Shown here in pieces: positions 48,770 through 57,761 of a stretch of 64,000 nt of DNA (positions are counted from its first letter, which is position 1; each line of letters starts with the position of its first letter). Made by a program: the position numbers and the translations under genes. The DNA comes from Helichrysum umbraculigerum (Eukaryota > Streptophyta > Magnoliopsida > Asterales > Asteraceae). The notes under the pieces were generated by a model. The model worked only from the letters and a program-made list of their open reading frames with translations, was not told the DNA's origin and did not search any database. The stretch covers positions 161,127,759-161,191,758 of the forward strand of contig CATIUR010000003.1 in NCBI GenBank assembly GCA_949592205.1. Direction: 5' to 3'.

Positions 48770-51700
48770 TTAGCTTGAGTGCACGGACGGTGCGTTATCT
48801 GGGAAGAGATGTGGGTATTTCTGTCGTATTTGGTCTTCCCATTCCCAGGTGAACTCAGGGCCGCGCCTAGAATTCCACCTGACCTTTACGATGGGAATAC
48901 GACTCTGTTTCAATCGTTTGACCTCACGGTCCATGATTTCCATAGGTTCCTCGACAAAATGAAGTTTATCATCGATTTGAATTTCGTCGAGCGGTATAAT
49001 CAGTGTCTCGTCAGACAGACATTTCTTCAAGTTAGAAATGTGGAATGTGTTGTGTACGCTGCTAAGTTCAGCAGGAAGTTGCAGGCGGTATGCCACTGGA
49101 CCAATCCTTTCAAGGATTTCGAATGGTCCGATGTATCTAGGATTTAGTTTGCCTCGTTTTCCGAATCGAATGACACCCTTCCACGGTGCCACTTTAAGAA
49201 GTACCTTGTCCCCTACCTGGAACTCAAGGTGTTTGCGTCTCACGTCAGCATAGCTTTTCTGACGATCACGTGCGGCTTTCAGCCGGTTTTGAATACCAAC
49301 GATTTTCTCAGTAGTTTCTTGAATGATATCTGGACCCGTGAGTTGGGAATCTCCTAACTCAGTCCAACAGATCGGTGATCGGCATTTACGCCCGTAAAGT
49401 GCCTCGAAGGGTGCAGCCATTATGCTGGTATGGTAACTGTTGTTGTACGAGAACTCGCACAACGGTAAGTGATTTTCCCAAGAAGTACCGAAGTCAACTA
49501 CGCAGGATCGTAGCATATCCTCCAGTGTTTGAATAGTTTGCTCGCTTTGGCCATCGGTTTGCGGGTGATAAGCAGTACTCATATCCAGACGAGTACCAAG
49601 AGATTTCTGTAGTGATTGCCAAAAGTTAGAAGTAAAACGGCTGTCCCTATCCGAGATGATCGAGATAGGTACACCGTGTCGCGAGATGATTTCTTTGATG
49701 TAGATGCGAGTCAGACGCTCCATCTTGTCGGTTTCCTTGATGGCCAGAAAATGAGCAGATTTCGTGAGACGGTCCACGATCACCCAAATGGTATCGCAAC
49801 CGTTCGAAGTTTTTGGTAGTTTGGTAATAAAGTCCATGGAAATCTGTTCCCATTTCCATTGCGGAATTTCAGGTTGTTGGAGCAACCCCGAGGGTCTTTG
49901 GTGTTCGGCCTTGACTTTGGAACAGGTTAGGCATTTACTGACGTACAAGGCGATGTCAGCTTTCATGTTAGGCCACCAATACAACCCTTTGACGTCATGA
50001 TACATCTTATCAGAACCAGGATGTATAGAGTATCGAGATTTGTGAGCTTCAGCCATCACCAAATCTCGCAAGTTTCCGAATTTGGGTAACCACACCCGGT
50101 TAGAGAAGTATCGAGTTCCATCGGGTTTGATTTCGAATTGTTTATCCAAGCCTCGCAAGGCTTCATTTTTCAAGTTTTCATCGTTGAGTGCTTCAAGTTG
50201 AGCGGTAAGGATTTGAGCAGGGAGCTCGTTAAGAATTGTCATAGAAAGTGCTCGGACTCGAAGGGGTTTCGCTCGTTCCTTTCGGCTTAAGGCATCGGCA
50301 ACTACGTTAGCCTTGTCCGGATGGTATTTGATCTCGCAGTCATAGTCACTAAGTAACTCAACCCAGCGACGTTGTCTCATGTTTAGATCTTTCTGATCGA
50401 ATATATGTTGGAGACTTTTGTGATCGGTGAAGATGGTGCTTTTCGTACCGTAGAGATAATGTCTCCAGATTTTCAATGCGAAGACCACAGCACCTAACTC
50501 GAGGTCGTGGGTCGTATAGTTTTTCTCGTGAATTTTTAGTTGTCGTGAGGCATAGGCAATGACTTTTTCCCGTTGCATTAACACACAACCAAGTCCCTGG
50601 TGTGAGGCGTCGCAGTAAACTACGAAATCGTCGGTGCCCTCGGGTAAGGACAAGATTGGTGCACTGCAAAGTTTGTTTTTCAATAGCTGGAAGGCTGACT
50701 CTTGTTTATCAGTCCAATCGAACTTCTTATCTTTCTGAGTCAGTGTGGTTAGGGGAACAGCTATTCTTGAAAAGTTTTCGATGAATCGGCGGTAGTAACC
50801 AGCAAGACCTAAGAATTGTCTCACTTCGGTTGGAGTGGTCGGTGACTCCCAGCCCTTGATTGCTTCAATCTTGGCGGGATCAACATGAATTCCTTGGCTG
50901 TCAATCACGTGCCCGAGGAATTGAATGGTTCGAATCCAGAACTCACACTTTGAGAATTTGGCATATAACTCTTCGTGTTTCAGGAGTCCTAGAATGGTTT
51001 TCAGATGTTGAGCATGTTCCTGCTCGTTGCGAGAGTAAATCAGGATATCATCGATGAACACAATGACGAATTTGTCAAGATATGGTTTGCACACCCGATT
51101 CATAAGGTCCATGAATACGGCCGGTGCATTGGTCAACCCGAATGGCATAACTTGGAATTCGTAATGCCCATAACGAGTTCGGAAAGCTGTCTTTGAGATA
51201 TCATTGTCACGGACTCGGAGTTGATGATAACCCGACCGTAGATCAATCTTTGAGTAAACACTCGATCCCTGGAGTTGGTCAAATAGGTCATCGATTCTGG
51301 GAAGTGGATACCGATTCTTTATGGTTAGCTTATTCAGCTCTCGGTAATCGATACACATGCGGAAAGATCCATCTTTCTTTTTCACGAATAAGACCGGAGC
51401 TCCCCAAGGCGAGGAACTTGGTCGAATGAATCCTCTGTCCAGGAGTTCCTGTAGTTGGTTAGACAACTCCTGCATTTCGGATGGTGCTAAACGGTAAGGG
51501 GCTCGTGCCACGGGTGCCGCTCCGGGCACAAGTTCGATTTGAAATTCAACTTGTCTAGGTGGCGGAAGTCCGGGCAAGTCTTCAGGAAAGACTTCCGGGA
51601 AATCCCGCACGATCGGAACATCCTCAAGTCGCTTCTCCTCCGACTTCTTCTCCGTTACATGTGCAAGGATGGCTTGATACCCTTTTCGTAGGTATTTTCT

Positions 51701-53179
51701 AGTTTTCAGACAGGAGACAATATTCAGATTTCGTCTGCCGGTCTCCCCTTGTAGGACTAAGGTTCCACCGGAGACAAGAGGTATGCGAACGAGTTTATCA
51801 TGGCAGATGATTTCAGCTCGGTGCTTGGATAACCAATCCATACCGACAATAATGTCGAAGCTGCCGACCTCGACAGGGATTAAATCAATGGGAAACGTTT
51901 CGTTCGTGAGGTTAAGTGTACAGTTGGGTATGATGCTATCAGTCTCAATCAGTTTGCCGTTAGCTAATTCAACAATGTATTTAGGATCTAAGGCAGTGGG
52001 AGTTATATCAAGTAAAGGGCTAAATTTCTCAGAAATGAAGCTTCTATCGGCACCGGTATCAAATAATACAGAAGCAGTAAGGTCGTTGAGAAGGAACGTA
52101 CCCGTCACGACATTCGGGTCTTGTCTGGCTTCCCCAGCCTTGATAACGAATGCTCTACCGCGAGCAGGGTTGTTGTTATTTTTCAGCTTTGGGCAATCTT
52201 TCTTGAAGTGCCCTGAATTTCCGCACCCAAAGCAGGCCTTTGGTGCGTTGGTGTTGGGGGTAGAAATGTTGGTTCGGCAATCCTTGGCTAGGTGCCCGAA
52301 CCGTTTGCAGTTGGAGCAAGGGCAAGAACCGTCATGGTGGCGGTTGCATTTGGGACAGTAGGGTCTGCTCCCGCTGTACCCTTTCTTCTCTGAGGTTCCG
52401 GATGAATAAGCCTTAATGTACTCAGGCTTTTTGTTGGAGGTTTGGTTGGATGAGTTGGGGTTACCTTCCCACTTGCGTTTGTTGTTTGCAGATGGGGTTG
52501 AAGTTGTGCCACGGCGGACAGAATTTGCCGTTAGTTCATGGGCCATACGGATGGCGCTCTGAATAGTACCCGGTTTGGATGAAGTCACCAGGTCCTGTAG
52601 TCTCTCGGGAAGTCCATCAACGAATTTCTCGATCCTCTTGTACTCAGGATCGACCATGGTTGGGCACAGAAGTGCCAGTTGGTGGAAACGGTTGGTGTAT
52701 CCGGTGATATCATCACCCTGCATCTTGTGGTTCCAGAATTCCATTTCCAGTTGTTTCAATTCATCCCTGGGGCAGTACTCGCCCCTCAACATTTCCTTCA
52801 ACTCCTCCCACGGGAGTTGGTAAGCAGTAGCAACACTCACAGTCTGGGCATAAGTGTTCCACCAGGTGAGTGCGGTGTCAGTAAAAGTACTAACGGAGAA
52901 CTTAACCTTATCTCCCTCCGCACAGTTGCAGATAAGAAATACAGACTCAACTTTCTCGATCCAGCGTACTAGACCGATAGCTCCCTCGGTACCTGCAAAG
53001 TTTAGAGGTTTGCAGTTCTGGAAGTCCTTGTAAGAACAAGGTTTAGCAGCAGAGGTTTCAGCGGCATCGCTGTTCCTCGTGGAATTTGGTGGAGTATTCT
53101 GAGCCAAGGCTTCAGTAACAGCCTGGGTTATAAGGGAGGTAATCTGGGCATCTGTGTATGGTCTTGTCTTTGACGGCAT
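48770..53179 (-). CDS. Complete gag-pol polyprotein of Ty3 chromovirus M, copy B, 1469 aa
   Basis: One uninterrupted frame. Domains in order: Gag capsid (~60-210, LTWWNTYAQ), CCHC knuckles (~275-330: CSNCKRFGHLAKDC, CFGCGNSGHFKKDC), aspartic protease LFDTGADRSFIS (~372), RT (~560-740: MCIDYRELNKLTIKNRYPLP, SKIDLRSGYHQLRV, FIVFIDD-type core VFIDDILIYS), RNase H (~850-980: VYCDASHQGLGCVL, FTDHKSL), integrase with an HHCC zinc finger ending CLTCSKVKAEHQ and a DDE core (MDFITKLPK, SDRDSRFTS, YHPQTDGQSE), then a GPF/Y-like RYIGPFEILERIGPVAYRL. It closes with a chromodomain-like VKVRWNSRRGPEFTWEWEDQ. This order and the chromodomain fit the Tekay/Del chromoviruses. All catalytic motifs look intact, so the protein could be active. 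The spacing of 33 bases to the 3' LTR holds the polypurine tract. Confidence 0.96.
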   Translation of the reverse strand: MPSKTRPYTDAQITSLITQAVTEALAQNTPPNSTRNSDAAETSAAKPCSYKDFQNCKPLNFAGTEGAIGLVRWIEKVESVFLICNCAEGDKVKFSVSTFTDTALTWWNTYAQTVSVATAYQLPWEELKEMLRGEYCPRDELKQLEMEFWNHKMQGDDITGYTNRFHQLALLCPTMVDPEYKRIEKFVDGLPERLQDLVTSSKPGTIQSAIRMAHELTANSVRRGTTSTPSANNKRKWEGNPNSSNQTSNKKPEYIKAYSSGTSEKKGYSGSRPYCPKCNRHHDGSCPCSNCKRFGHLAKDCRTNISTPNTNAPKACFGCGNSGHFKKDCPKLKNNNNPARGRAFVIKAGEARQDPNVVTGTFLLNDLTASVLFDTGADRSFISEKFSPLLDITPTALDPKYIVELANGKLIETDSIIPNCTLNLTNETFPIDLIPVEVGSFDIIVGMDWLSKHRAEIICHDKLVRIPLVSGGTLVLQGETGRRNLNIVSCLKTRKYLRKGYQAILAHVTEKKSEEKRLEDVPIVRDFPEVFPEDLPGLPPPRQVEFQIELVPGAAPVARAPYRLAPSEMQELSNQLQELLDRGFIRPSSSPWGAPVLFVKKKDGSFRMCIDYRELNKLTIKNRYPLPRIDDLFDQLQGSSVYSKIDLRSGYHQLRVRDNDISKTAFRTRYGHYEFQVMPFGLTNAPAVFMDLMNRVCKPYLDKFVIVFIDDILIYSRNEQEHAQHLKTILGLLKHEELYAKFSKCEFWIRTIQFLGHVIDSQGIHVDPAKIEAIKGWESPTTPTEVRQFLGLAGYYRRFIENFSRIAVPLTTLTQKDKKFDWTDKQESAFQLLKNKLCSAPILSLPEGTDDFVVYCDASHQGLGCVLMQREKVIAYASRQLKIHEKNYTTHDLELGAVVFALKIWRHYLYGTKSTIFTDHKSLQHIFDQKDLNMRQRRWVELLSDYDCEIKYHPDKANVVADALSRKERAKPLRVRALSMTILNELPAQILTAQLEALNDENLKNEALRGLDKQFEIKPDGTRYFSNRVWLPKFGNLRDLVMAEAHKSRYSIHPGSDKMYHDVKGLYWWPNMKADIALYVSKCLTCSKVKAEHQRPSGLLQQPEIPQWKWEQISMDFITKLPKTSNGCDTIWVIVDRLTKSAHFLAIKETDKMERLTRIYIKEIISRHGVPISIISDRDSRFTSNFWQSLQKSLGTRLDMSTAYHPQTDGQSEQTIQTLEDMLRSCVVDFGTSWENHLPLCEFSYNNSYHTSIMAAPFEALYGRKCRSPICWTELGDSQLTGPDIIQETTEKIVGIQNRLKAARDRQKSYADVRRKHLEFQVGDKVLLKVAPWKGVIRFGKRGKLNPRYIGPFEILERIGPVAYRLQLPAELSSVHNTFHISNLKKCLSDETLIIPLDEIQIDDKLHFVEEPMEIMDREVKRLKQSRIPIVKVRWNSRRGPEFTWEWEDQIRQKYPHLFPDNAPSVHSS

Positions 53180-53494
53180 GATTCTTCAATAAAAGAAATG
53201 AAGATACATGAGATTTTGTAGGAGCTTGTAATTGTCACAGATGTACATGTATAAAAGCAGTAATACATAACATCATATGGTAAATGACAATTTATATGAG
53301 TTGAAATAACAAGGAATATTTGATGGATAACGCGAGTTCAAAGGTTACATCCTACAGAGATATTACAAAAGGTGTCGGGAATTGTTACTTCCGACTAGTT
53401 TATAGAATAGCGCTAGATAGTCATTAGATTACGAGACAAAGACTACACTAGTCTTAATGTAGATTAATCTGTTCCATCAGCGCAACAAGGCGGT
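53180..53494 (-). mobile_element. Leader of element M copy B, cut by element Z
   Basis: Identical by eye to 45250-45564 of copy A. It includes the last 41 bases of the small coiled-coil frame (53454-53494) and stops at GGCGGT, where TGTTAG of Z begins. Copy A continues TCCACGGTTTC at this point. The rest of copy B, including its 5' LTR, is expected beyond the right edge after a duplicated GCGGT. Confidence 0.85.
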
Positions 53495-53904
53495 TGTTAG
53501 TACATGTTTAGTGTCTGTCAGTTGGTCTAGCTCGTAGTTTGTAATTAGAAATAGGATTCCTGACTCCTGCGACGTAGCGCACTACGTCGCAGGTGCGACG
53601 TCAGGTATTGGGCCTGCGACGTAGCAGTCGTCGCATGGGCTTGGGCCTGCGACGTAGTGTGCTACGTCGCAGGTGCCAAACTTTGTATAAAAACGTTTTA
53701 CGTTTTCTGTTTTAGGGTTGACGAAACCCTAAACGCAATTTGTCGAAATTCTCTGTAATCTGATCGACTATAATCAATAATATTACGTTCGTTTGATATT
53801 CATTGCGAATTGATTGTTCGTGTGTTTAGTTAATAATCTAATCGTTGTTTCCGCCATCGATTGGATTGACTCGGTTCGTTCTAGATCTAAGTAAGGGACA
53901 AACA
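53495..53904 (+). mobile_element. LTR of Ty1/copia element Z (plus orientation)
   Basis: It starts TGTTAGTACATG and ends GTAAGGGACAAACA, two bases before a tRNA-Met-type primer-binding site. A TATAAAAA box is at 53686-53693, followed by an AAACCCTAA-containing leader, supporting the plus orientation. Upstream of the TATA box lies an array of GCGACGTA words. It inserted into element M at 53494. The first 23 bases recur inverted at 53913-53935, so the alternative span is 53495-53935; see the junction feature. Confidence 0.75.
53568..53673. repeat. TGCGACGTAG / CTACGTCGCA array in LTR Z
   Basis: Seven copies of GCGACGTA or its complement within 106 bp, arranged as inverted pairs and ending about 13 bp before the TATA box. 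Each contains an ACGT core (GACGT), the half-site recognised by plant bZIP factors. Confidence 0.9.
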
Positions 53905-53906
53905 AC

Positions 53907-53946
53907 TGGTATCAGACACTAAACATGTACTAACAAACTCCCCCGT
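53907..53946. other. Head-on junction in element Z: primer-binding site (+) against LTR start and polypurine tract (-)
   Basis: TGGTATCAGA (53907-53916, + strand) is a ten-base match to the tRNA-Met primer-binding site. It overlaps CAGACACTAAACATGTACTA then ACA (53913-53935), the exact inverse of the first 23 bases of the Z LTR. Read on the minus strand, GGGGGAGTT (a polypurine tract) leads into TGTTAGTACATG. So the 5' end of one copy is fused, over the four bases CAGA, to the 3' end of an inverted copy that retains only the LTR's first bases. Confidence 0.7.
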
Positions 53947-53975
53947 GTCTTCAGCTTGGTCTTCAAAAATCTTCA

Positions 53976-56666
53976 TTAAACCCAGCCTGCAGGAAACTGG
54001 CCGTCTGCATGAATTCCATTAGCTACGCAAACAGTAACAACATTGTAGAACTGCTGTGCTAATCGTCTGTTGAATTCATTCTTCTGACCAACTCGAATCC
54101 GATTATCATAGAGTTTTCTTAAATCTTTTTCATGAAAATTAATCAAACTCATCGGATCGTACAGCCTAAACGTTGCTTGCCTCAAATTCCATATACCTCC
54201 AATTTCTGGCCACGGTTCAGAATCTGGAATGAAAGTGATAACCGCCTCACCAGTCTGAGGATCAAGTTCCCATTTTACGAGTCTTCTCAAAAAATAATAA
54301 GGAACTGATTCCAGAGGTATCTCAGTCAAACATTTAGCCGGCGAATAGTGAACTTTAACCAAAGGCTTCCTGGTGACTGGATCAATCTTTTTCTTCCACG
54401 TATACCGAGTTCCCAACGTCGGCTTCAATTTTGAATAAGTCTTCGATAATACTTCCCGACGTAGACATCTTTGAATGAACTCAGCATAGTCATTCTCGAA
54501 AGGATTAATCAACTTAAGCTGAGCTAATCGATTAATCTCTCCTTTTGGCAACGTGCTCAATCTATCAAAACGCATCCTAAAATACTGAACTCCATCTTCT
54601 CTCTTTATCATAAACAGATTCCTTTGACACTTCCAGCTTTTAATTACACCGGTATAATTCCGACTAACCCGGTACACTTGACATTTCACTGGAATAGGAA
54701 CTGGATTTCGTCCCTTAGGCCACCATTTCTTGTTTCTCTCTCTCTTTTCTTCAGCAGTTAATTTCTTTGCTGCTGAGTCCGGTGCCTGTGTCTCTGACGC
54801 TGGAGTTGCAGCAGAACTAGATTCTCCATGTTGCGCTTTTTCAGGACTCTCGTCTTCACTTGAATCAGATTCAATAATTGGTGCATCATCATAAGTTTCC
54901 CCAGATTGTGCATCATCATACGTTTCATCTGCATCCAACTGTTCCTCTTCAATCGAGACATCCTCGTTCATCTCAAACACATTCTCAGTTTCTTCCTCAG
55001 AGCCAACTCCACTGGCCATCCTTTGAATAAATGATAAGTCAGCGAATGAGTAATCAACTGCCAGTGGTCTCGGTTGCCCTGGAATATCATCAACAGAAAA
55101 GTAATCCAAAACAGAAATATTTTCATTAATATTTTCAATTACAGGGTTGGGATTTACAGACTCAGGTTGACTTGACTCTAAAGTGGGTATCCCAGACCCA
55201 TACTCCCCCGAGGCAAGTAACCTGCCTTCCAAAACGTTAACCCTATTCTTCGTTTCCTCAAGCTCTTTAGATTGAACCTCGATCAAAGCAGCATGTTCAG
55301 CAATCTTTTCATCCTGAGCCTCCAGCTTTTGCTTCATCAGCTGCATATCTTCCATGATCTTTTGCATGAAAGCTGGAGTCGGTTGAATCTCAAAAACATC
55401 CTGTTGCTGTGGATTGACTGAAGCGCGTGTAGATGAAGAGCGACGAACACGACGAGGCGGTCGATAAGTCTCATCAGCAGGATCATCACCGTCGCGTGTA
55501 CGTTTTCCAGTATCCCTTGGAGGTACATACTTGCGTCCTTGTCTGATTCGACGCTTAATCCTCAGATATCTGAATGAATCAGAAAGCCTGATACGTTCCA
55601 TCTCAGAGGGATACGGAACAGTACCATCAGAATGCTCAGGCGTCGGACCCCCATCCTGAGGTCCTACAATCGCAGTATCATCAGAATCTGAATTCTCAAC
55701 CGTATCATGCGATGCTGGATTGTCCGAGTCAACGTGGCCGAACTGCTCAATGTTTTCCAGAAGAGCTTCCACGTTCTCCCCCGCAGCTTGAGCAGGAATG
55801 TGCTCCCCCGCAGCTTGAACTGGAATGTTCACAAACGGTTGCTGCGGTTGCTGAGGTGCTGGAACATCCATATACTGAGGATCTGGGGGCGGTACATAAT
55901 TCTCGTCCACAATTGCACCAAATAAGGGAACATCCGTTGCTGCCGCAACCCCTTTCTCAAAACTTGCACAAATAGTGAAAATCCGACTCATCATCGGTGA
56001 AATCTTTAATAGCTGATCAGGATCACCCTGTGCCTGAAGATCTGGATGATGACGATTAATGTGCAACTGAACAAAACGTGGATATAAAATCCATTTCTGA
56101 TCCCCAGCGTTCGCATTATCAACCATAGCCTTGAAGATAAATCCTGAGAAGTTGAACGGCTTGTTGTATACCAACGCTAACATAGCAGAAGCCAGACTTC
56201 GGCTCATACCATCCGTTCCACCTTTCCTATTCCCCAAACAAACGATAATCACGTGCATCAGATATCTCCAAACACGCGTGAGATTCGCTTTCCTGTACTG
56301 ATCAGAGGGAATTCCTGGATATCCTATACGTTGCATAGCTCCAGTAACAAATATATGATCAAAACCGATAGGCATATCCGGCTGATCGTTGAGCTGTAAA
56401 AGTTCCCGAATGCTCTGTTCTGTAATAATGATCTCCGTACCCAGAACTGTAGAGACCAATCGTCTAACGTCGTTTTCAGTAACGACAGTTGCGTTCCTCC
56501 AAAATGGGTTGATCAGATTTCCAAAAACCACCGTGGTATCGGAAATAACGTGAGATACCCTAGAACGTCTCAAAAATGCAATCATCTGACGATACGGTGC
56601 AGCTTTATCAGAAGTGTCAACCAGATAAGCAGTCGTATTGTGACGAGCTTCAAAAGTCAAAGCCAT
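53976..56666 (-). CDS. Extra ORF of SIRE/Maximus-like copia element, ~896 aa, on the opposite strand to gag-pol
   Basis: The open frame begins at 56711; I prefer the start MALTFEARHNTTAYLVDTSD at 56666, which matches how related frames begin. Residues ~1-260 form a conserved globular region (VWRYLMHVIIVCLGNRKGGT, NKPFNFSGFIFKAMV, WILYPRFVQLHINRHHPDLQ). A Pro/Gln-rich segment follows, then a basic patch (IKRRIRQGRKYVPPRDTGKR, PPRRVRRSSS; possible nuclear signal), a coiled coil (MEDMQLMKQKLEAQDEKIAE), an acidic Glu/Asp stretch, and a second conserved region at the end (KKWWPKGRNPVPIPVKCQVY ... TWKKKIDPVTRKPLVKVHY). From memory, such proteins occur in Asteraceae retroelements downstream of copia pol in the same sense and are sometimes mislabelled longin-like. 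Here a polypurine tract and LTR start follow its stop in its own direction, so it belongs to an inverted 3' end. Function unknown. Confidence 0.8.
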   Translation of the reverse strand: MALTFEARHNTTAYLVDTSDKAAPYRQMIAFLRRSRVSHVISDTTVVFGNLINPFWRNATVVTENDVRRLVSTVLGTEIIITEQSIRELLQLNDQPDMPIGFDHIFVTGAMQRIGYPGIPSDQYRKANLTRVWRYLMHVIIVCLGNRKGGTDGMSRSLASAMLALVYNKPFNFSGFIFKAMVDNANAGDQKWILYPRFVQLHINRHHPDLQAQGDPDQLLKISPMMSRIFTICASFEKGVAAATDVPLFGAIVDENYVPPPDPQYMDVPAPQQPQQPFVNIPVQAAGEHIPAQAAGENVEALLENIEQFGHVDSDNPASHDTVENSDSDDTAIVGPQDGGPTPEHSDGTVPYPSEMERIRLSDSFRYLRIKRRIRQGRKYVPPRDTGKRTRDGDDPADETYRPPRRVRRSSSTRASVNPQQQDVFEIQPTPAFMQKIMEDMQLMKQKLEAQDEKIAEHAALIEVQSKELEETKNRVNVLEGRLLASGEYGSGIPTLESSQPESVNPNPVIENINENISVLDYFSVDDIPGQPRPLAVDYSFADLSFIQRMASGVGSEEETENVFEMNEDVSIEEEQLDADETYDDAQSGETYDDAPIIESDSSEDESPEKAQHGESSSAATPASETQAPDSAAKKLTAEEKRERNKKWWPKGRNPVPIPVKCQVYRVSRNYTGVIKSWKCQRNLFMIKREDGVQYFRMRFDRLSTLPKGEINRLAQLKLINPFENDYAEFIQRCLRREVLSKTYSKLKPTLGTRYTWKKKIDPVTRKPLVKVHYSPAKCLTEIPLESVPYYFLRRLVKWELDPQTGEAVITFIPDSEPWPEIGGIWNLRQATFRLYDPMSLINFHEKDLRKLYDNRIRVGQKNEFNRRLAQQFYNVVTVCVANGIHADGQFPAGWV

Positions 56667-56759
56667 ATCTGCAAAAACAGAAACATATTGCAACTCGAAA
56701 AGGGTTAGCAAAAAATTTTACATTTTTTGGAAAAACCTTTTACAAAATTCCTGGAACTA

Positions 56760-57560
56760 GCGACGTAGCCACGTACGTCGCATGAACACAGAGCGACGTA
56801 GAACTGGACGTCGCCTAAAATCAAAATAAATTGAAAAGCGACGTAAGCCCGTACGTCGCATAAAAGTCGAGCGACGTAAAGGGGGACGTCGCATTTTGCA
56901 ATTTATTGTGAATTTAATCACATTAATTAAAATAGCGACGTAGAATGCTACGTCGCATCGGACGTCGCATAAAAGGCGACGTAGGGAAGGGCGACGTAGG
57001 AATTAATTAATTGCTAATTAGAGCGACGTAGGCGACTACGTCGCATCGTACGTCGCACTGACGAACATTCATCCTCAACCCAGAAAACCTAATTGTCAAA
57101 TTTAGGGGTTTTCAAAATTGATCACACAATAAGGTGCGCCCTACGATGGTGATGGCTAAAACATAGGTTATAACCATTTTAACATCCAATTGACCATCGA
57201 ATTCAAACCAAAACCAAAACCCTATTAACCCGTAACACATATATAGCGATTAAACATAAAATACATGGTGAAAACAGGTAGATATAGTACCTAAGTGTGC
57301 GGAATAACGAGTATATGAAAACTACGTGAGTGAATCGGAACGAAAACAGCTACAAATCACGAAAAAACTCGAAGAATTGCTACGTCGCAAATCGCCGGTT
57401 GGTACGTCGCAGGCTACGTCGCACTTGAATAGTGAATACTGTGACGAGTTACGTCGCAGTGGATACTATTTAAAGTCTAACCCTATGTGCGACGTAGGCT
57501 GGGACGTCGCAGGCGACGTAGAGCCAAACGTCGCAGGCGACGTAGAGCCTGACGTCGCAT
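56760..57560. repeat. Two blocks of GCGACGTA / TACGTCGC words inside element Z
   Basis: Block 1 (56760-57058) has about sixteen words, mostly inverted pairs such as GCGACGTAGAATGCTACGTC. Block 2 (57379-57560) has about ten. The words are the same as in the Z LTR (53568-53673), giving roughly 33 across the element. The rest of 56667-57760 is AT-rich with no coding region I can support. Confidence 0.88.
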
Positions 57561-57761
57561 AAAACAGTTGTGATTCAATTTCAAAATTTTCAAACCGTTT
57601 ACTCGTTATTTTTAGCAAATAATTTCCAAATAACTCGTGACTTGGGAAAATAACCTAGAATAAAAATAAAACATAAAATAAAATAAAATAACTAAACTAA
57701 AAAATCTTTTTGGTATTTTCTTCAATTTTACAAAAATAGAAATAACTAACACTCTATTTTG

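Noticed and set aside
53495..53935. A 441-bp DNA transposon with 23-bp terminal inverted repeats
   Set aside because: The inverted ends are perfect, but the flanks (GCGGT left, AACTC right) do not match as a target duplication. The interior has a TATA box and primer-binding site in one direction, and a polypurine tract adjoins it in the other, so an LTR junction explains it better.
53976..56711. Retroviral envelope or longin/synaptobrevin protein
   Set aside because: I see no signal peptide, fusion or transmembrane segment typical of Env, and no longin fold or SNARE motif; the names used for relatives appear to be annotation labels.
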